This document shows positions 1 through 8,792 of a stretch of DNA of 64,000 bases, piece by piece. This DNA is from JAKAGZ01 sp963772675. GTDB taxonomy: Bacteria; Bacteroidota; Ignavibacteria; Ignavibacteriales; Ignavibacteriaceae. The notes under the pieces are model-generated. The model searched no databases, had not been told where the DNA came from, and was given only the letters and a program-made list of their open reading frames with translations. Each line of letters begins with the position of its first letter. Position 1 is the first letter of the stretch. A program made the translations under genes and the position numbers. The stretch is from NCBI GenBank assembly GCA_963772675.1, contig CAVYYF010000005.1, positions 124,001 to 188,000 of the forward strand, read 5' to 3'.

Positions 1-104
1 TTTAGGAATATGAATTGATATTTTAGCTCAAAAACGCGAGAATTTGAATTTATAAAAAGCTCAAAACACTAATAAAAACCTCAAAAACAACTTTTCGGGA
101 AAGC

Positions 105-159
105 TTAACAATTTCATAACAATGGCTTAATAGTCTCTTAATATGGCTTTAATAGTTTA
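105..159 (+). promoter_or_regulatory. Pho-box-like array of five 11-bp direct repeats
   Basis: Five hexamers related to TTAACA/TTAATA start at 105, 116, 127, 138 and 149, each exactly 11 bp apart (TTAACA, ATAACA, TTAATA, TTAATA, TTAATA). An 11-bp period of TTAACA-like hexamers is the known arrangement of PhoP/PhoB-type response-regulator sites. The array lies 55 bp before a phosphate-type porin and the pst genes, so phosphate-starvation control is the natural reading (inference). No regulator gene is in the window. Confidence 0.7.
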
Positions 160-214
160 GCTGACCAAGATCGAGAGAATAAACTTATTTAATAATAAAC
201 AAAAAGGACGCAAC

Positions 215-1271
215 ATGAGAACAAGGCTATTAACACTTTTCACAATTCTGGTGACAGCATTATTTGCTTTAACTGCTAACGCACAGGATAAAAATGCTGT
301 TGGTGCAGTAGGACCAATAAAATTTAGCGGATTGATGTTCGGAGATCTGTTTTATAATGCAAGCGCAATTAATCCTGCCAATAAGGATTTAAACGGTTTT
401 CAGTTCAGAAGAGTTTACATAACCACGGATTATACAATTAACGACCAGTTTTCAACCAGGTTTAGAATGGAGTCTGCAATATCAAGTGGAAGTAATATAG
501 GTGTTTTTGTTAAAGACGCGTGGTTGAAATGGAAAAATGTATTTAAAGGTTCTGATTTAATCGTCGGTATGTCGCCAACACCTGCTTTTGATGTATCGGA
601 AGGTGCTTGGGGATATCGTTCCTTAGAAAAAACTATCATGGATTATTTTGGTATAGTTTCATCAAGAGATATAGGTATCGACCTAAAAGGTAAATTAGAT
701 GAAGATGGAGTAGCAAAATACTGGCTGAAAATTGGTGATGGCTCAGGCAACAAACCTGAAACAGATAAGTACAAAAGATATTATGCACAACTTCAGTTTA
801 ACCCAAGCTCAAACCTACTTATTACAGTATATGGTGATTATGCTTCACACGCTCCTAAGTTTGATGCGTTTGATGGACAAATGAAAAGCAATTCAGCTTT
901 TGTTGCTGCCGGGTTTATTAATTATAAACAAGGAAAAGATTTTGCATTAGGTGTTGAAAGTTTTATAAAAAGTCAGCAGAATAATTTTGCAGTAGGAAAT
1001 GCAGCTCTTCAAAACCAATCCGGGTTCGGAGTTTCTGTTTGGGCACATGCAATGCTTTCCGATAAGGTTGGCGTTAGTCGGTCGTTATGATTCTTATGAT
1101 CCTAATACAAATAGTGCAATAACAAATGACAGGCAGGGATTAATTATTGCTGCCATTGACTTTAAAGCAGCACCTAAAGTTAGTGTTATGCCGGGTATTG
1201 AAGTTCATACGGTACAGGGTGCAAACGATAGTGATGTAACACCAAGAGTAACTTTCTTCTGGCAATTTTAA
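215..1271 (+). CDS. Phosphate-selective porin O/P-like outer-membrane protein (one frame break)
   Basis: About 352 residues when the two reading frames are joined. It begins with a signal peptide ending in a TANAQ-like cleavage site and continues as alternating beta-strand sequence ending in Phe (FFWQF), typical of an outer-membrane barrel. Its place before pstSCAB and behind the Pho-box-like ladder supports a role in phosphate entry across the outer membrane. The first frame stops at 1090. Removing one G of the GG at 1070-1071 joins DKV to ALVGRYDSY and restores one protein, so a +1 sequencing error or recent mutation is likely. The Shine-Dalgarno sequence AAGGA lies about 7 bases before the ATG. 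Substrate specificity is inferred from context only. Confidence 0.75.
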
Positions 1272-1314
1272 GAAATAATAATTATAGTAAATAACTAAAA
1301 ACAAGGAGTAGTAA

Positions 1315-2352
1315 ATGATGAAAGGAAAATTGATTTTATTAGTAGCAATGCTTTTAGGAATATTTTCTACATCTTCTTTTGCACAGCTTAAATTGAATGG
1401 TGCTGGTGCAACTTTTCCATATGTAATATATTCAAAATGGTTCGATACTTATCACCAGAAAACGGGTATTGAATTTAATTATCAATCTATTGGTAGCGGC
1501 GGTGGAATTAAACAGGTTACTGAAGGAACAGTTGACTTCGGTGCTTCTGATGCTTTTTTATCAGAAAAACAAATGAAAACAATAAAGCAAAAACAGGGAA
1601 CGCCGGTTTTGCATATTCCTACAGTTATGGGCGCTGTTGTACTTTCTTATAATTTACCAAATGTTGGAAAAGGATTAAAATTATCGCCGGAAGTTTTAAG
1701 TGATATATATTTAGGTAAGATCACAATGTGGAATGACTCAAGAATAACTTCAATCAATAAAGGATTAAGCTTACCATCTGATCCTATATTAGTTGCACAT
1801 CGTTCAGATGGAAGTGGAACGACAAATATTTTTACAGGTTATCTAAGCAAAGTTAGCAAACAATGGTCTGATAAAGTTGGTTCGGGTACTTCCGTTAACT
1901 GGCCTGTCGGTCTGGGTGGAAAAGGTAACGAAGGTGTAGCCGGAATAGTTAAACAAACAGAAGGATCGATTGGATATGTTGAATTAGCTTATGCCGTACA
2001 GAATGGCCTTCCTTATGCTTCTTTGAAAAACAAGGCAGGATATTTTGTTGAACCAACTTTTGACGCGGTTTCTGAAGCAGCTGCTGGGTACATTAAAAAT
2101 ATGCCTGCAGATCTTCGTGTGAACATTACAAATGCTGATGGTAAAGGCTCATATCCTATATCAGGTTTTACCTGGCTGCTCATTTACAAAAATATGAAAG
2201 ACAAACAAAAAGTAGAGGCAATCAAAAACTTCTTAAAATGGGCAGTTACAGATGGCGAAAAATATGCAAAAGGCTTATATTATGCACCACTACCAAAAGA
2301 AGTTGTTAAGTTAGACCTAGAGAAAATAAAACAAATTACATATAAAAAGTAA
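1315..2352 (+). CDS. pstS: Periplasmic phosphate-binding protein PstS
   Basis: 345 residues with a signal peptide ending SSFAQ. Family hallmarks are GAGATFPYVIYSKW near the mature N-terminus, the IGSGGGIKQ phosphate-binding loop, the FGASDAFLS segment and RSDGSGTTN in the middle. It captures phosphate in the periplasm and hands it to the PstCA permease. AAGGAG precedes two adjacent ATG codons (1315 and 1318), and either could be used. The stop codon is 2 bases before pstC, so the genes are co-transcribed. Regulation probably comes from the ladder upstream of the porin. Confidence 0.95.
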   Translation: MMKGKLILLVAMLLGIFSTSSFAQLKLNGAGATFPYVIYSKWFDTYHQKTGIEFNYQSIGSGGGIKQVTEGTVDFGASDAFLSEKQMKTIKQKQGTPVLHIPTVMGAVVLSYNLPNVGKGLKLSPEVLSDIYLGKITMWNDSRITSINKGLSLPSDPILVAHRSDGSGTTNIFTGYLSKVSKQWSDKVGSGTSVNWPVGLGGKGNEGVAGIVKQTEGSIGYVELAYAVQNGLPYASLKNKAGYFVEPTFDAVSEAAAGYIKNMPADLRVNITNADGKGSYPISGFTWLLIYKNMKDKQKVEAIKNFLKWAVTDGEKYAKGLYYAPLPKEVVKLDLEKIKQITYKK

Positions 2353-2354
2353 TA

Positions 2355-3368
2355 ATGCCAGATATTCAAAAATCTGAACAAAATAGAAACGAGCAGCAGG
2401 ACAAAAAACCTGCTGCTTCTTTTTTTAATTTTAGTATAAAAAACATTTTCAATAAAAACCCCGGTGATCTAATATTTGAAAACATAACCAGATTTTTTGC
2501 CTTCGTAGTTTTCGTTCTTGTCTTCCTGATGGCTTACGAGATGATAAAAGCATCTATGCCTTCTATTAAACAATTTGGATTAAAGTTTATAACCGGGACA
2601 GAGTGGGATCCAGTAACAGATATTTATGGTGCGCTTCCTTATATATATGGAACCATAGTTTCTTCGTTTTTAGCGCTGTTGGTTTCTATTCCTCTGAGCC
2701 TTTCAGTTGCGATCTTTCTATCAGAGTTTGCACCTAAGTGGCTCGAGAGACCGGTCTCGTTACTTGTTGAAATGCTTGCAGCAATTCCGAGTATCGTTTA
2801 TGGACTATTTGGAATATTTGTTATGGTTCCTTTTTTAAGAACAACAGTTGAGCCGTTTCTTTCTAAAAAGTTGGGTTTCTTACCTTTCTTCAAAGGAGCC
2901 CCATACGGATTTGGAATGCTTGCCGCAGTTATTATACTTTCAGTTATGATATTACCGATTATTACTTCAATCTCACGCGATGTTATGAAGTCTATTCCGG
3001 ATTCACAAAGAGAAGCATCTTATGCCTTGGGCGCAACAAAATGGGAAACAATTAAAGTTGTTCTATCGGGATCAAAATCGGGAATTCTTGGAGCAATATT
3101 ATTGGGGTTTGGCAGAGCGGTTGGCGAAACCATGGCCGTTACAATGGTTATTGGTAACAGATCGGATATTTCGCTGTCTTTGTTTAATCCCAGTAACACG
3201 ATGGCGAGCGTAATTGCTAATGAATTTACCGAAGCTATTTCAAATTTGTATATTAGTTCATTAATTGAAATTGCTTTGATTCTTTTTATTCTCACTGTTA
3301 TTCTTAATGCAATTGCAAGACTTATTGTCTGGGGAGTTACTAAAAAATATTCCGGAGCGTTGAATTGA
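2355..3368 (+). CDS. pstC: Phosphate ABC transporter permease PstC
   Basis: 337 residues. A roughly 40-residue polar N-terminal segment precedes six hydrophobic membrane segments. The ABC-permease cytoplasmic loop is visible as REASYALGATKWETIKVVL, the site that contacts the PstB ATPase. It forms the inner-membrane channel with PstA. The start is 2 bases after the pstS stop, and the end overlaps the pstA start by 4 bases, so translation is likely coupled. Confidence 0.95.
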   Translation: MPDIQKSEQNRNEQQDKKPAASFFNFSIKNIFNKNPGDLIFENITRFFAFVVFVLVFLMAYEMIKASMPSIKQFGLKFITGTEWDPVTDIYGALPYIYGTIVSSFLALLVSIPLSLSVAIFLSEFAPKWLERPVSLLVEMLAAIPSIVYGLFGIFVMVPFLRTTVEPFLSKKLGFLPFFKGAPYGFGMLAAVIILSVMILPIITSISRDVMKSIPDSQREASYALGATKWETIKVVLSGSKSGILGAILLGFGRAVGETMAVTMVIGNRSDISLSLFNPSNTMASVIANEFTEAISNLYISSLIEIALILFILTVILNAIARLIVWGVTKKYSGALN

Positions 3369-4210
3369 ATAATTTTTATTTTAAATGGAGAAAATTAAAG
3401 AACACGTTAGTTTTCAGCCTCTCTATTTTTGGGGTTATATTGGTCTTGGTGCCATTGTTTTTTATACTTTATTATACACTCAAACAGGGAATCGGGGCAA
3501 TTAACTGGGACTTTTTTACACAGATGCCGAAGCCTGTCGGGGAGACTGGCGGTGGAATGGCAAATGCAATTGTAGGAACAGGCATCCTTATCGGTTTAGG
3601 CAGCCTTATGGGGATTCCCATAGGTATTTTTGCAGGAATTTATTTAGCGGATAAACCAAAAGGGGCTTTTGCTTTTGTCGTAAGGTTTTTAACCGATGTT
3701 ATGAACGGAATTCCTTCGATTGTTGTTGGAGTTGTAGCTTACATCCTTATTGTTATTCCCATGAAAAGATTTTCTGCTCTCGCCGGGGGATTTGCGCTTG
3801 GAATTCTTATGATACCATTGATTACGAGAACGACCGAGGAGATGATACGCTTGGTTCCAAATTCTTTCAGAGAAGCAGGGCTTGGTCTCGGTATTCCTAG
3901 ATGGAAAACCACGCTTTCAATTATTCTGCCGGCAGCATTTAAGGGTATTTTCACCGGAATACTCCTATCTGTTGCCAGGGCTGCCGGTGAAACCGCTCCA
4001 TTGCTTTTCACGGCACTAGGAAACAGATTTTGGTCTGTTCAGCTTGATCAGCCAATTGCGTCTATGACGGTATTTATTTATGATTATGCAAAAGCGCCGT
4101 TTAATGATTGGAACCAGCAGGCATGGGCAGCCTCTTTTGTTTTAATAGTTCTCGTACTTATTCTTAATATTATTTTCAGGGTAGTTACTAGAAAATCTTA
4201 TACGGCATAG
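3365..4210 (+). CDS. pstA: Phosphate ABC transporter permease PstA
   Basis: 281 residues with a TTG start that overlaps the pstC stop by 4 bases. GGAG at 3354-3357 sits 7 bases upstream and supports this start. Membrane segments flank the ATPase-contact loop REAGLGLGIPRWKTTLSII. It is the partner of PstC in the inner-membrane phosphate channel. pstB follows after 9 bases. Confidence 0.94.
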   Translation: MNNFYFKWRKLKNTLVFSLSIFGVILVLVPLFFILYYTLKQGIGAINWDFFTQMPKPVGETGGGMANAIVGTGILIGLGSLMGIPIGIFAGIYLADKPKGAFAFVVRFLTDVMNGIPSIVVGVVAYILIVIPMKRFSALAGGFALGILMIPLITRTTEEMIRLVPNSFREAGLGLGIPRWKTTLSIILPAAFKGIFTGILLSVARAAGETAPLLFTALGNRFWSVQLDQPIASMTVFIYDYAKAPFNDWNQQAWAASFVLIVLVLILNIIFRVVTRKSYTA

Positions 4211-4219
4211 AAATATATT

Positions 4220-5020
4220 ATGAATGAAATTGTCTCAAGTACTACAATCGCCGATGCAAAGCATGATGAACCAGCGTTGAGGATGAGGACTTTAAATTTG
4301 AATGCTTTTTTTGGTGCGAATCACGCATTAAAAGATATTAGTCTTGATATTAGAAATAACAAAGTACTTGCTATTATAGGTCCCTCTGGCTGCGGAAAAT
4401 CTACATTCTTAAGGAGCCTTAACAGAATGCATGAAGAGGTGGGTGGAACTATCAAAGGAAGCATCCTTCTTGATGGCGAAGATATCATGAAAAAAGACCC
4501 TGTCCATTTAAGGAAAAAAGTTGGAATGGTTTTTCAAAAAGCAAATCCATTTCCAACAATGTCTATAGCAGAAAATGTAGTTGCGGGACTTAAACTTAAT
4601 GGGCATAGAAATAAATCCAGGTTGAAAGAGATTGTAGAAGAATGTCTAAAACGGGCAGCACTTTGGGATGAAGTAAAAGACTCACTTCACAAACCAGGGA
4701 ACAGCATTTCAGGTGGACAGCAACAACGTTTGTGCATAGCGAGAACCCTTGCAGTTGAACCGGAAGTTATTTTAATGGATGAACCTGCGAGTGCTCTTGA
4801 TCCTATCTCGACAGCGAAGATAGAAGAATTAATTTTCGAACTGAAAAAGAAATATACAATAGTAATTGTTACTCACAATATGCAGCAGGCATCAAGAGTA
4901 AGCGACTTAACAGCATTCTTTTATATGGGGCAATTAATTGAGATTGATAAAACTACAAATATATTTACAGCACCGAAAAATAAACAGACAGAAGATTATG
5001 TAACCGGAAGGTTTGGTTAA
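4220..5020 (+). CDS. pstB: Phosphate ABC transporter ATPase PstB
   Basis: 266 residues. Walker A is GPSGCGKST, the ABC signature is ISGGQQQRLCIARTLA, Walker B is VILMDEPASALDP and the switch histidine is in IVTHNMQQ. It drives phosphate import through PstCA. An N-terminal extension of about 20 residues precedes the usual ABC start. No phoU follows, although many pst operons end with it; the next gene is convergent glgA, whose stop overlaps this one by 4 bases. Confidence 0.95.
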   Translation: MNEIVSSTTIADAKHDEPALRMRTLNLNAFFGANHALKDISLDIRNNKVLAIIGPSGCGKSTFLRSLNRMHEEVGGTIKGSILLDGEDIMKKDPVHLRKKVGMVFQKANPFPTMSIAENVVAGLKLNGHRNKSRLKEIVEECLKRAALWDEVKDSLHKPGNSISGGQQQRLCIARTLAVEPEVILMDEPASALDPISTAKIEELIFELKKKYTIVIVTHNMQQASRVSDLTAFFYMGQLIEIDKTTNIFTAPKNKQTEDYVTGRFG

Positions 5021-6477
5021 GTCTTTTTGTTCAGTATTGATTGATATAGTTTAATATAATCTTTCCCAGAGCGTTCCCAGGAAAAATCCTGCAGCATTCC
5101 GTTTCCTTGAATTTTCTGCCACACGTTTTTATTCTGAAATACATCCATCGCTCTTTTCACTGTTGCTAATAAAGCCCTGGCTGAATAACTCTCAAAGGAA
5201 AACCCCGTTCCAGATTCCCCATTTGAACTTTTATTTTTACTCCAATCTTTTACAGTATCAGCAAGTCCGCCGGTTTTTCTAACTATCGGCACTGTACCAT
5301 ACCTGAGACTGTAAAGTTGGTTTAAACCGCAAGGTTCGTAGTGGGAGGGCATAAGAAAAATATCTGCACCAGCCTCGATGAGATGGGCGAGTTCGTTATT
5401 GTAACCGATATAGTTAGCGACCTTATCCGGATGTGAATGTGAAAGTGATCGGAATAAATCTTCATATTGATCTTCCCCGTTGCCGAGAACAATCCATTGC
5501 GCATCCATTTCCATCAAATCGTTTACAGCTTCGGCAAAAACATCAAAACCTTTTTGTTTAACCATACGGGAAACAATGCCAATCAAGGGAACGGTATCGT
5601 CGTATCTTAAATTGAGTTTTTCAAGTAAATATTTTTTATTTCTTTTTTTCCCCTCAATGTTTTTAATATTAAAATGAAAAGGAATGTTTTCATCTGTAAG
5701 AGGGTTCCACACGGAGTAATCAATCCCGTTAAGAATTCCGTGCAAACGACCTTTCTTTTGTTTCAGTATTGTTTCCATACCCGCACCATATTCTGAGGTC
5801 ATAATTTCACGCGCATATGTTTTGCTTACTGTATTGATTGTGTCCGAAAACAAAAGTCCGGTTTTCAAAAAAGAAAATCTATCTGAAGGTTTAGGATCAG
5901 CATTATTAATGGATTCCGCGTCTATTTCAGCTTTGTAAAATGATCCTGCCGGGAAAACCCCTTGATAGCCAATATTGTGTATTGTAAACACAATTTTTGT
6001 TTTTTTTAATTTGTTCTCCCTGTTATAATTATTCTTAATGTAAAAAGGTATCAGGCCGGTTTGCCAATCATTGCAATGAATAATATCCGGGCTCCAATCT
6101 AAACGCTGAATAATTTCAATTACAGCTTTATTGAAGAGAATGAAACGTTCATCTTCATCTGCGTCGTTGGTATAAATTAAACCTCTTGAAAAATAATAAG
6201 GACAATCAATAAAATTTACCTCAACATCTGATCCTGGTAAAGTCGCTTTATGCAGAAAAGTGTTTCTGATTGTTCCAGCAACTCTGATGGGAATATTTGT
6301 TGACTCTACGAAATTAAAATGAAATTTAGTTTCGTTAATGGAGTTGTATTTTGGAACAAAGATTTTTATGTCGCAACCGAGCTTTGCCAGCACTTTAGGC
6401 AATGCCCCGGCAACGTCTGCGAGACCACCGGTTTTTGCGAACGGGAAAACCTCGGAGGCAACGAAAGCAATTCTCAT
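5017..6477 (-). CDS. glgA: Glycogen synthase (ADP-glucose type, GT5)
   Basis: 486 residues, normal for bacterial GlgA. The start is MRIAFVASEVFPFAKTGGL, containing the KTGGL sugar-nucleotide-binding motif. A second KTGGLADTV and EPCGLNQLYSLRYG near the C-terminus form the GT-B catalytic region. It adds glucose from ADP-glucose to glycogen chains in the cytosol. It is convergent with pstB (4-base overlap). No other glycogen gene is adjacent. Confidence 0.93.
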   Translation of the reverse strand: MRIAFVASEVFPFAKTGGLADVAGALPKVLAKLGCDIKIFVPKYNSINETKFHFNFVESTNIPIRVAGTIRNTFLHKATLPGSDVEVNFIDCPYYFSRGLIYTNDADEDERFILFNKAVIEIIQRLDWSPDIIHCNDWQTGLIPFYIKNNYNRENKLKKTKIVFTIHNIGYQGVFPAGSFYKAEIDAESINNADPKPSDRFSFLKTGLLFSDTINTVSKTYAREIMTSEYGAGMETILKQKKGRLHGILNGIDYSVWNPLTDENIPFHFNIKNIEGKKRNKKYLLEKLNLRYDDTVPLIGIVSRMVKQKGFDVFAEAVNDLMEMDAQWIVLGNGEDQYEDLFRSLSHSHPDKVANYIGYNNELAHLIEAGADIFLMPSHYEPCGLNQLYSLRYGTVPIVRKTGGLADTVKDWSKNKSSNGESGTGFSFESYSARALLATVKRAMDVFQNKNVWQKIQGNGMLQDFSWERSGKDYIKLYQSILNKKT

Positions 6478-6557
6478 TTTATACTTTGATTGTGAGAAGA
6501 AGTAAAGAAGCGACTTACTACAATATCCTTTAGTAGCCGCATCTCTATTATGACAAA

Positions 6558-7406
6558 TTAAAATATTGTATAAACAATTCCCAGTTGAAGGGCTTCTTTA
6601 ATCTGAAGCCTATCTATCTGATCTTTTTGATATATGGCTAAAAAAGCGAAATTAACATTTATAAAATTATTTACCTTTGCAACTATAGCATTATCCCATC
6701 TTACGTCCCATACAGAAAGATCTTTAAATCTTGTGAATAAGCGGAGACTGCTTTTAAATAGTAAATTTTCCGCTATTGTATATTCTGCATTAGTTACAGA
6801 TTCAAGACCGGTTTCAATTTTAAAAGTTTCAACTTTAGTCGTTGTAGGGTCGTCTGAGTATTTCGTGTTTTTCTTTGTAAAGGTTTCCTGAACTGCGATA
6901 CCAAGACGTGTATTAAATTGTTTTTCTTTGTTGTATGTAAAACCAAGGGATTGTGTTACATAACCGGGGTCAAAAAAATCAGCAATTTCCTGTGGCGGTG
7001 CTAAGGAATAATCGTATCCTGTGGTAATTGTTGTTCGCACAGAATTGCTGAAAAACGGGCTGACGTCCCAACCCACATTTTTTGAAATAAGATTTACAAG
7101 ATAAATGTCATTGTCATTAGTTCGTACATCTCCACTGCCAAGTTTTGTCCTACCGTAGGCTATTTTGAGGGAATTGTCAAATGTTATTTCTTCATTTACG
7201 TATTTTGCTGAAAAATCTCCGGTTAAAACCCATGAGAGTGCGTTATCTCCTCCCTGTGTCCAATTACTTAGTGAAATCTGACTCAGGTTTAATCCCGCAA
7301 CCCCTTTGGGAAACCAGCCGTATTTTTTTGTCGTATCCTGCTGGGAGAACAATTGATTTGTAGCAAAGAATAGAATCAAGAAGCATAATATGGTATATTT
7401 TTTCAT
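6558..7406 (-). CDS. DUF3078-like outer-membrane protein
   Basis: 282 residues. A signal peptide ends at LFSQQ. The mature start GVAGLNLSQISLSNWTQGG resembles the DUF3078 family known from Bacteroidota. The rest alternates polar and hydrophobic residues and ends in Phe (VYTIF), as outer-membrane barrels do. Function is unknown. It is transcribed divergently from the alpha/beta hydrolase that starts 55 bases away. Confidence 0.75.
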   Translation of the reverse strand: MKKYTILCFLILFFATNQLFSQQDTTKKYGWFPKGVAGLNLSQISLSNWTQGGDNALSWVLTGDFSAKYVNEEITFDNSLKIAYGRTKLGSGDVRTNDNDIYLVNLISKNVGWDVSPFFSNSVRTTITTGYDYSLAPPQEIADFFDPGYVTQSLGFTYNKEKQFNTRLGIAVQETFTKKNTKYSDDPTTTKVETFKIETGLESVTNAEYTIAENLLFKSSLRLFTRFKDLSVWDVRWDNAIVAKVNNFINVNFAFLAIYQKDQIDRLQIKEALQLGIVYTIF

Positions 7407-7461
7407 ACTGATCCCTTTATTTTTTTATATTTAAAACCGTGAACAGAAAATTAAGGAAAAG

Positions 7462-8250
7462 ATGGATACAATAAAAAATAATCTTGCAGTTTTCCAAACC
7501 GGAAAGGAAAATAATCAATCTATTATATTTATTCACGGATTTCCATTTGATCACAAAATGTGGGATTTGCAGGTTAATTATTTTAAGAAGGATTATCATT
7601 GCATCACTTATGACATTCCTGGTCTTGGGCAATCGCCCACTGGCGATGGGCAGTATACAATGGAGAGACTTGTTGATGATTTATTTAATCTGATGGAGTC
7701 TTATAATCTAGATAAACCGGTCTTGTGCGGGCTTTCTATGGGCGGGTACATTGCACTTAGGGCAATAGAACGAAACGAAGGAATTTTTAAGGCATTAGTT
7801 TTATGCGACACAAAATCTGAGGCAGATAATAATGCGGGAAAAATAAATCGGGCTAAAGGTATAAAAGAAATTAATAATGCCGGTGCAGAAAAATTTGCAG
7901 AAATTTTTGTTCAAAAATGTTTCTCAGAAGAATTTATAAAAACCAATAAAGAAGAATATGAAAAAGTTTTGATGCGATCTAAAAAATCAGACCCTGTTGG
8001 ACTAAAAGGATGCTTGCTCGCAATGGCCGGGAGAACAGATACCACCGAATATCTTGCTAAAATAAAGATTCCTGTGTTGGTGCTTGGCGGCGACGAGGAT
8101 AAACTTACTCCCCCATCCGTTATGAAAACAATGGGCAAAAAGATAAGTCATTCGGAATTTCTTCTTGTTCCTGAAGCCGGACACGTTACCTCAATTGAGA
8201 ACCCTAAATTTTTTAATACTGCCCTGGAAAAATTCTTAAAAGAGATTTAA
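7462..8250 (+). CDS. Alpha/beta hydrolase
   Basis: 262 residues without a signal peptide, so cytosolic. The oxyanion region is HGFPFDHKMW. The nucleophile elbow is GLSMGG with Ser at about residue 92. The acid is in GGDEDKLTPP and the catalytic His in PEAGHVTSIENP. The family includes enol-lactonases and small esterases; the substrate cannot be read from the sequence. AAGGAAAAG directly precedes the ATG. Confidence 0.85.
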   Translation: MDTIKNNLAVFQTGKENNQSIIFIHGFPFDHKMWDLQVNYFKKDYHCITYDIPGLGQSPTGDGQYTMERLVDDLFNLMESYNLDKPVLCGLSMGGYIALRAIERNEGIFKALVLCDTKSEADNNAGKINRAKGIKEINNAGAEKFAEIFVQKCFSEEFIKTNKEEYEKVLMRSKKSDPVGLKGCLLAMAGRTDTTEYLAKIKIPVLVLGGDEDKLTPPSVMKTMGKKISHSEFLLVPEAGHVTSIENPKFFNTALEKFLKEI

Positions 8251-8282
8251 GCTTTTGTCTTTTATACATCGGAAAAAACTTT

Positions 8283-8786
8283 TCATTTGTTTTCATTCGG
8301 CTTAAATTCTTGATCACTAACTGGTTCCGAGGTGGGGGTTTTTATTACATTAAATTCAAAATGAACGGCTCTGTGACAATCATTACAAGTCTGCGTAAGA
8401 GTTTTATAGGTTTTCGTAAACATTTTCAAATCTCTGTTGTTTATTGAAGCCCGTAAACTATCCAGTGCAGGAAAGATCATAGGAATATCTTTTGTCTCTT
8501 TCCTTTCCGGCAAATATTTTACCGCGTTATCCAGCGTTTCTTTTATTTCGCCTACTTCAAATTCAGCTAAAGGCCAATTTTCGTTTATCCCCGCAAACCA
8601 TAGTTTTGCATGGTGAGTTTGCACGCCTAACATAAACTCACCAAGCCCCGGCTTGTAAGAGCTTTTCACAGCCACTTTGAGAGTGTCAACTTCATTTTGT
8701 AGATTTTCTGTTTTGCTGTTATTACAGGAGGATAAAATAAAAACAGAAATTGTAACAATTAATACAAGCGAAATTAAGTGTTTCAT
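8283..8786 (-). CDS. Lipoprotein with a single c-type heme motif
   Basis: 167 residues. The N-terminus is a lipoprotein signal ending in LSSC at about residue 21. The region THHAKLWFAGINENW and the late CNDCH motif (CxxCH) indicate covalent binding of one heme, in a four-helix cytochrome-like fold (inference). It would be anchored outside the cytoplasm. A Shine-Dalgarno-like AGGTAGGA precedes the start. It is the last gene of the leftward run and begins 6 bases after the hydrolase stop. Function beyond electron transfer or sensing is unknown. Confidence 0.7.
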   Translation of the reverse strand: MKHLISLVLIVTISVFILSSCNNSKTENLQNEVDTLKVAVKSSYKPGLGEFMLGVQTHHAKLWFAGINENWPLAEFEVGEIKETLDNAVKYLPERKETKDIPMIFPALDSLRASINNRDLKMFTKTYKTLTQTCNDCHRAVHFEFNVIKTPTSEPVSDQEFKPNENK

Positions 8787-8792
8787 ATTATC

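Noticed and set aside
430..639. Open frame on the complement of the porin gene
   Set aside because: It lies wholly inside the porin, has no family features and is a shadow of the coding strand.
1061..1075. Programmed ribosomal frameshift in the porin or other broken genes
   Set aside because: No slippery heptamer with downstream structure was seen, and the breaks occur in many unrelated genes with the same +1 pattern.
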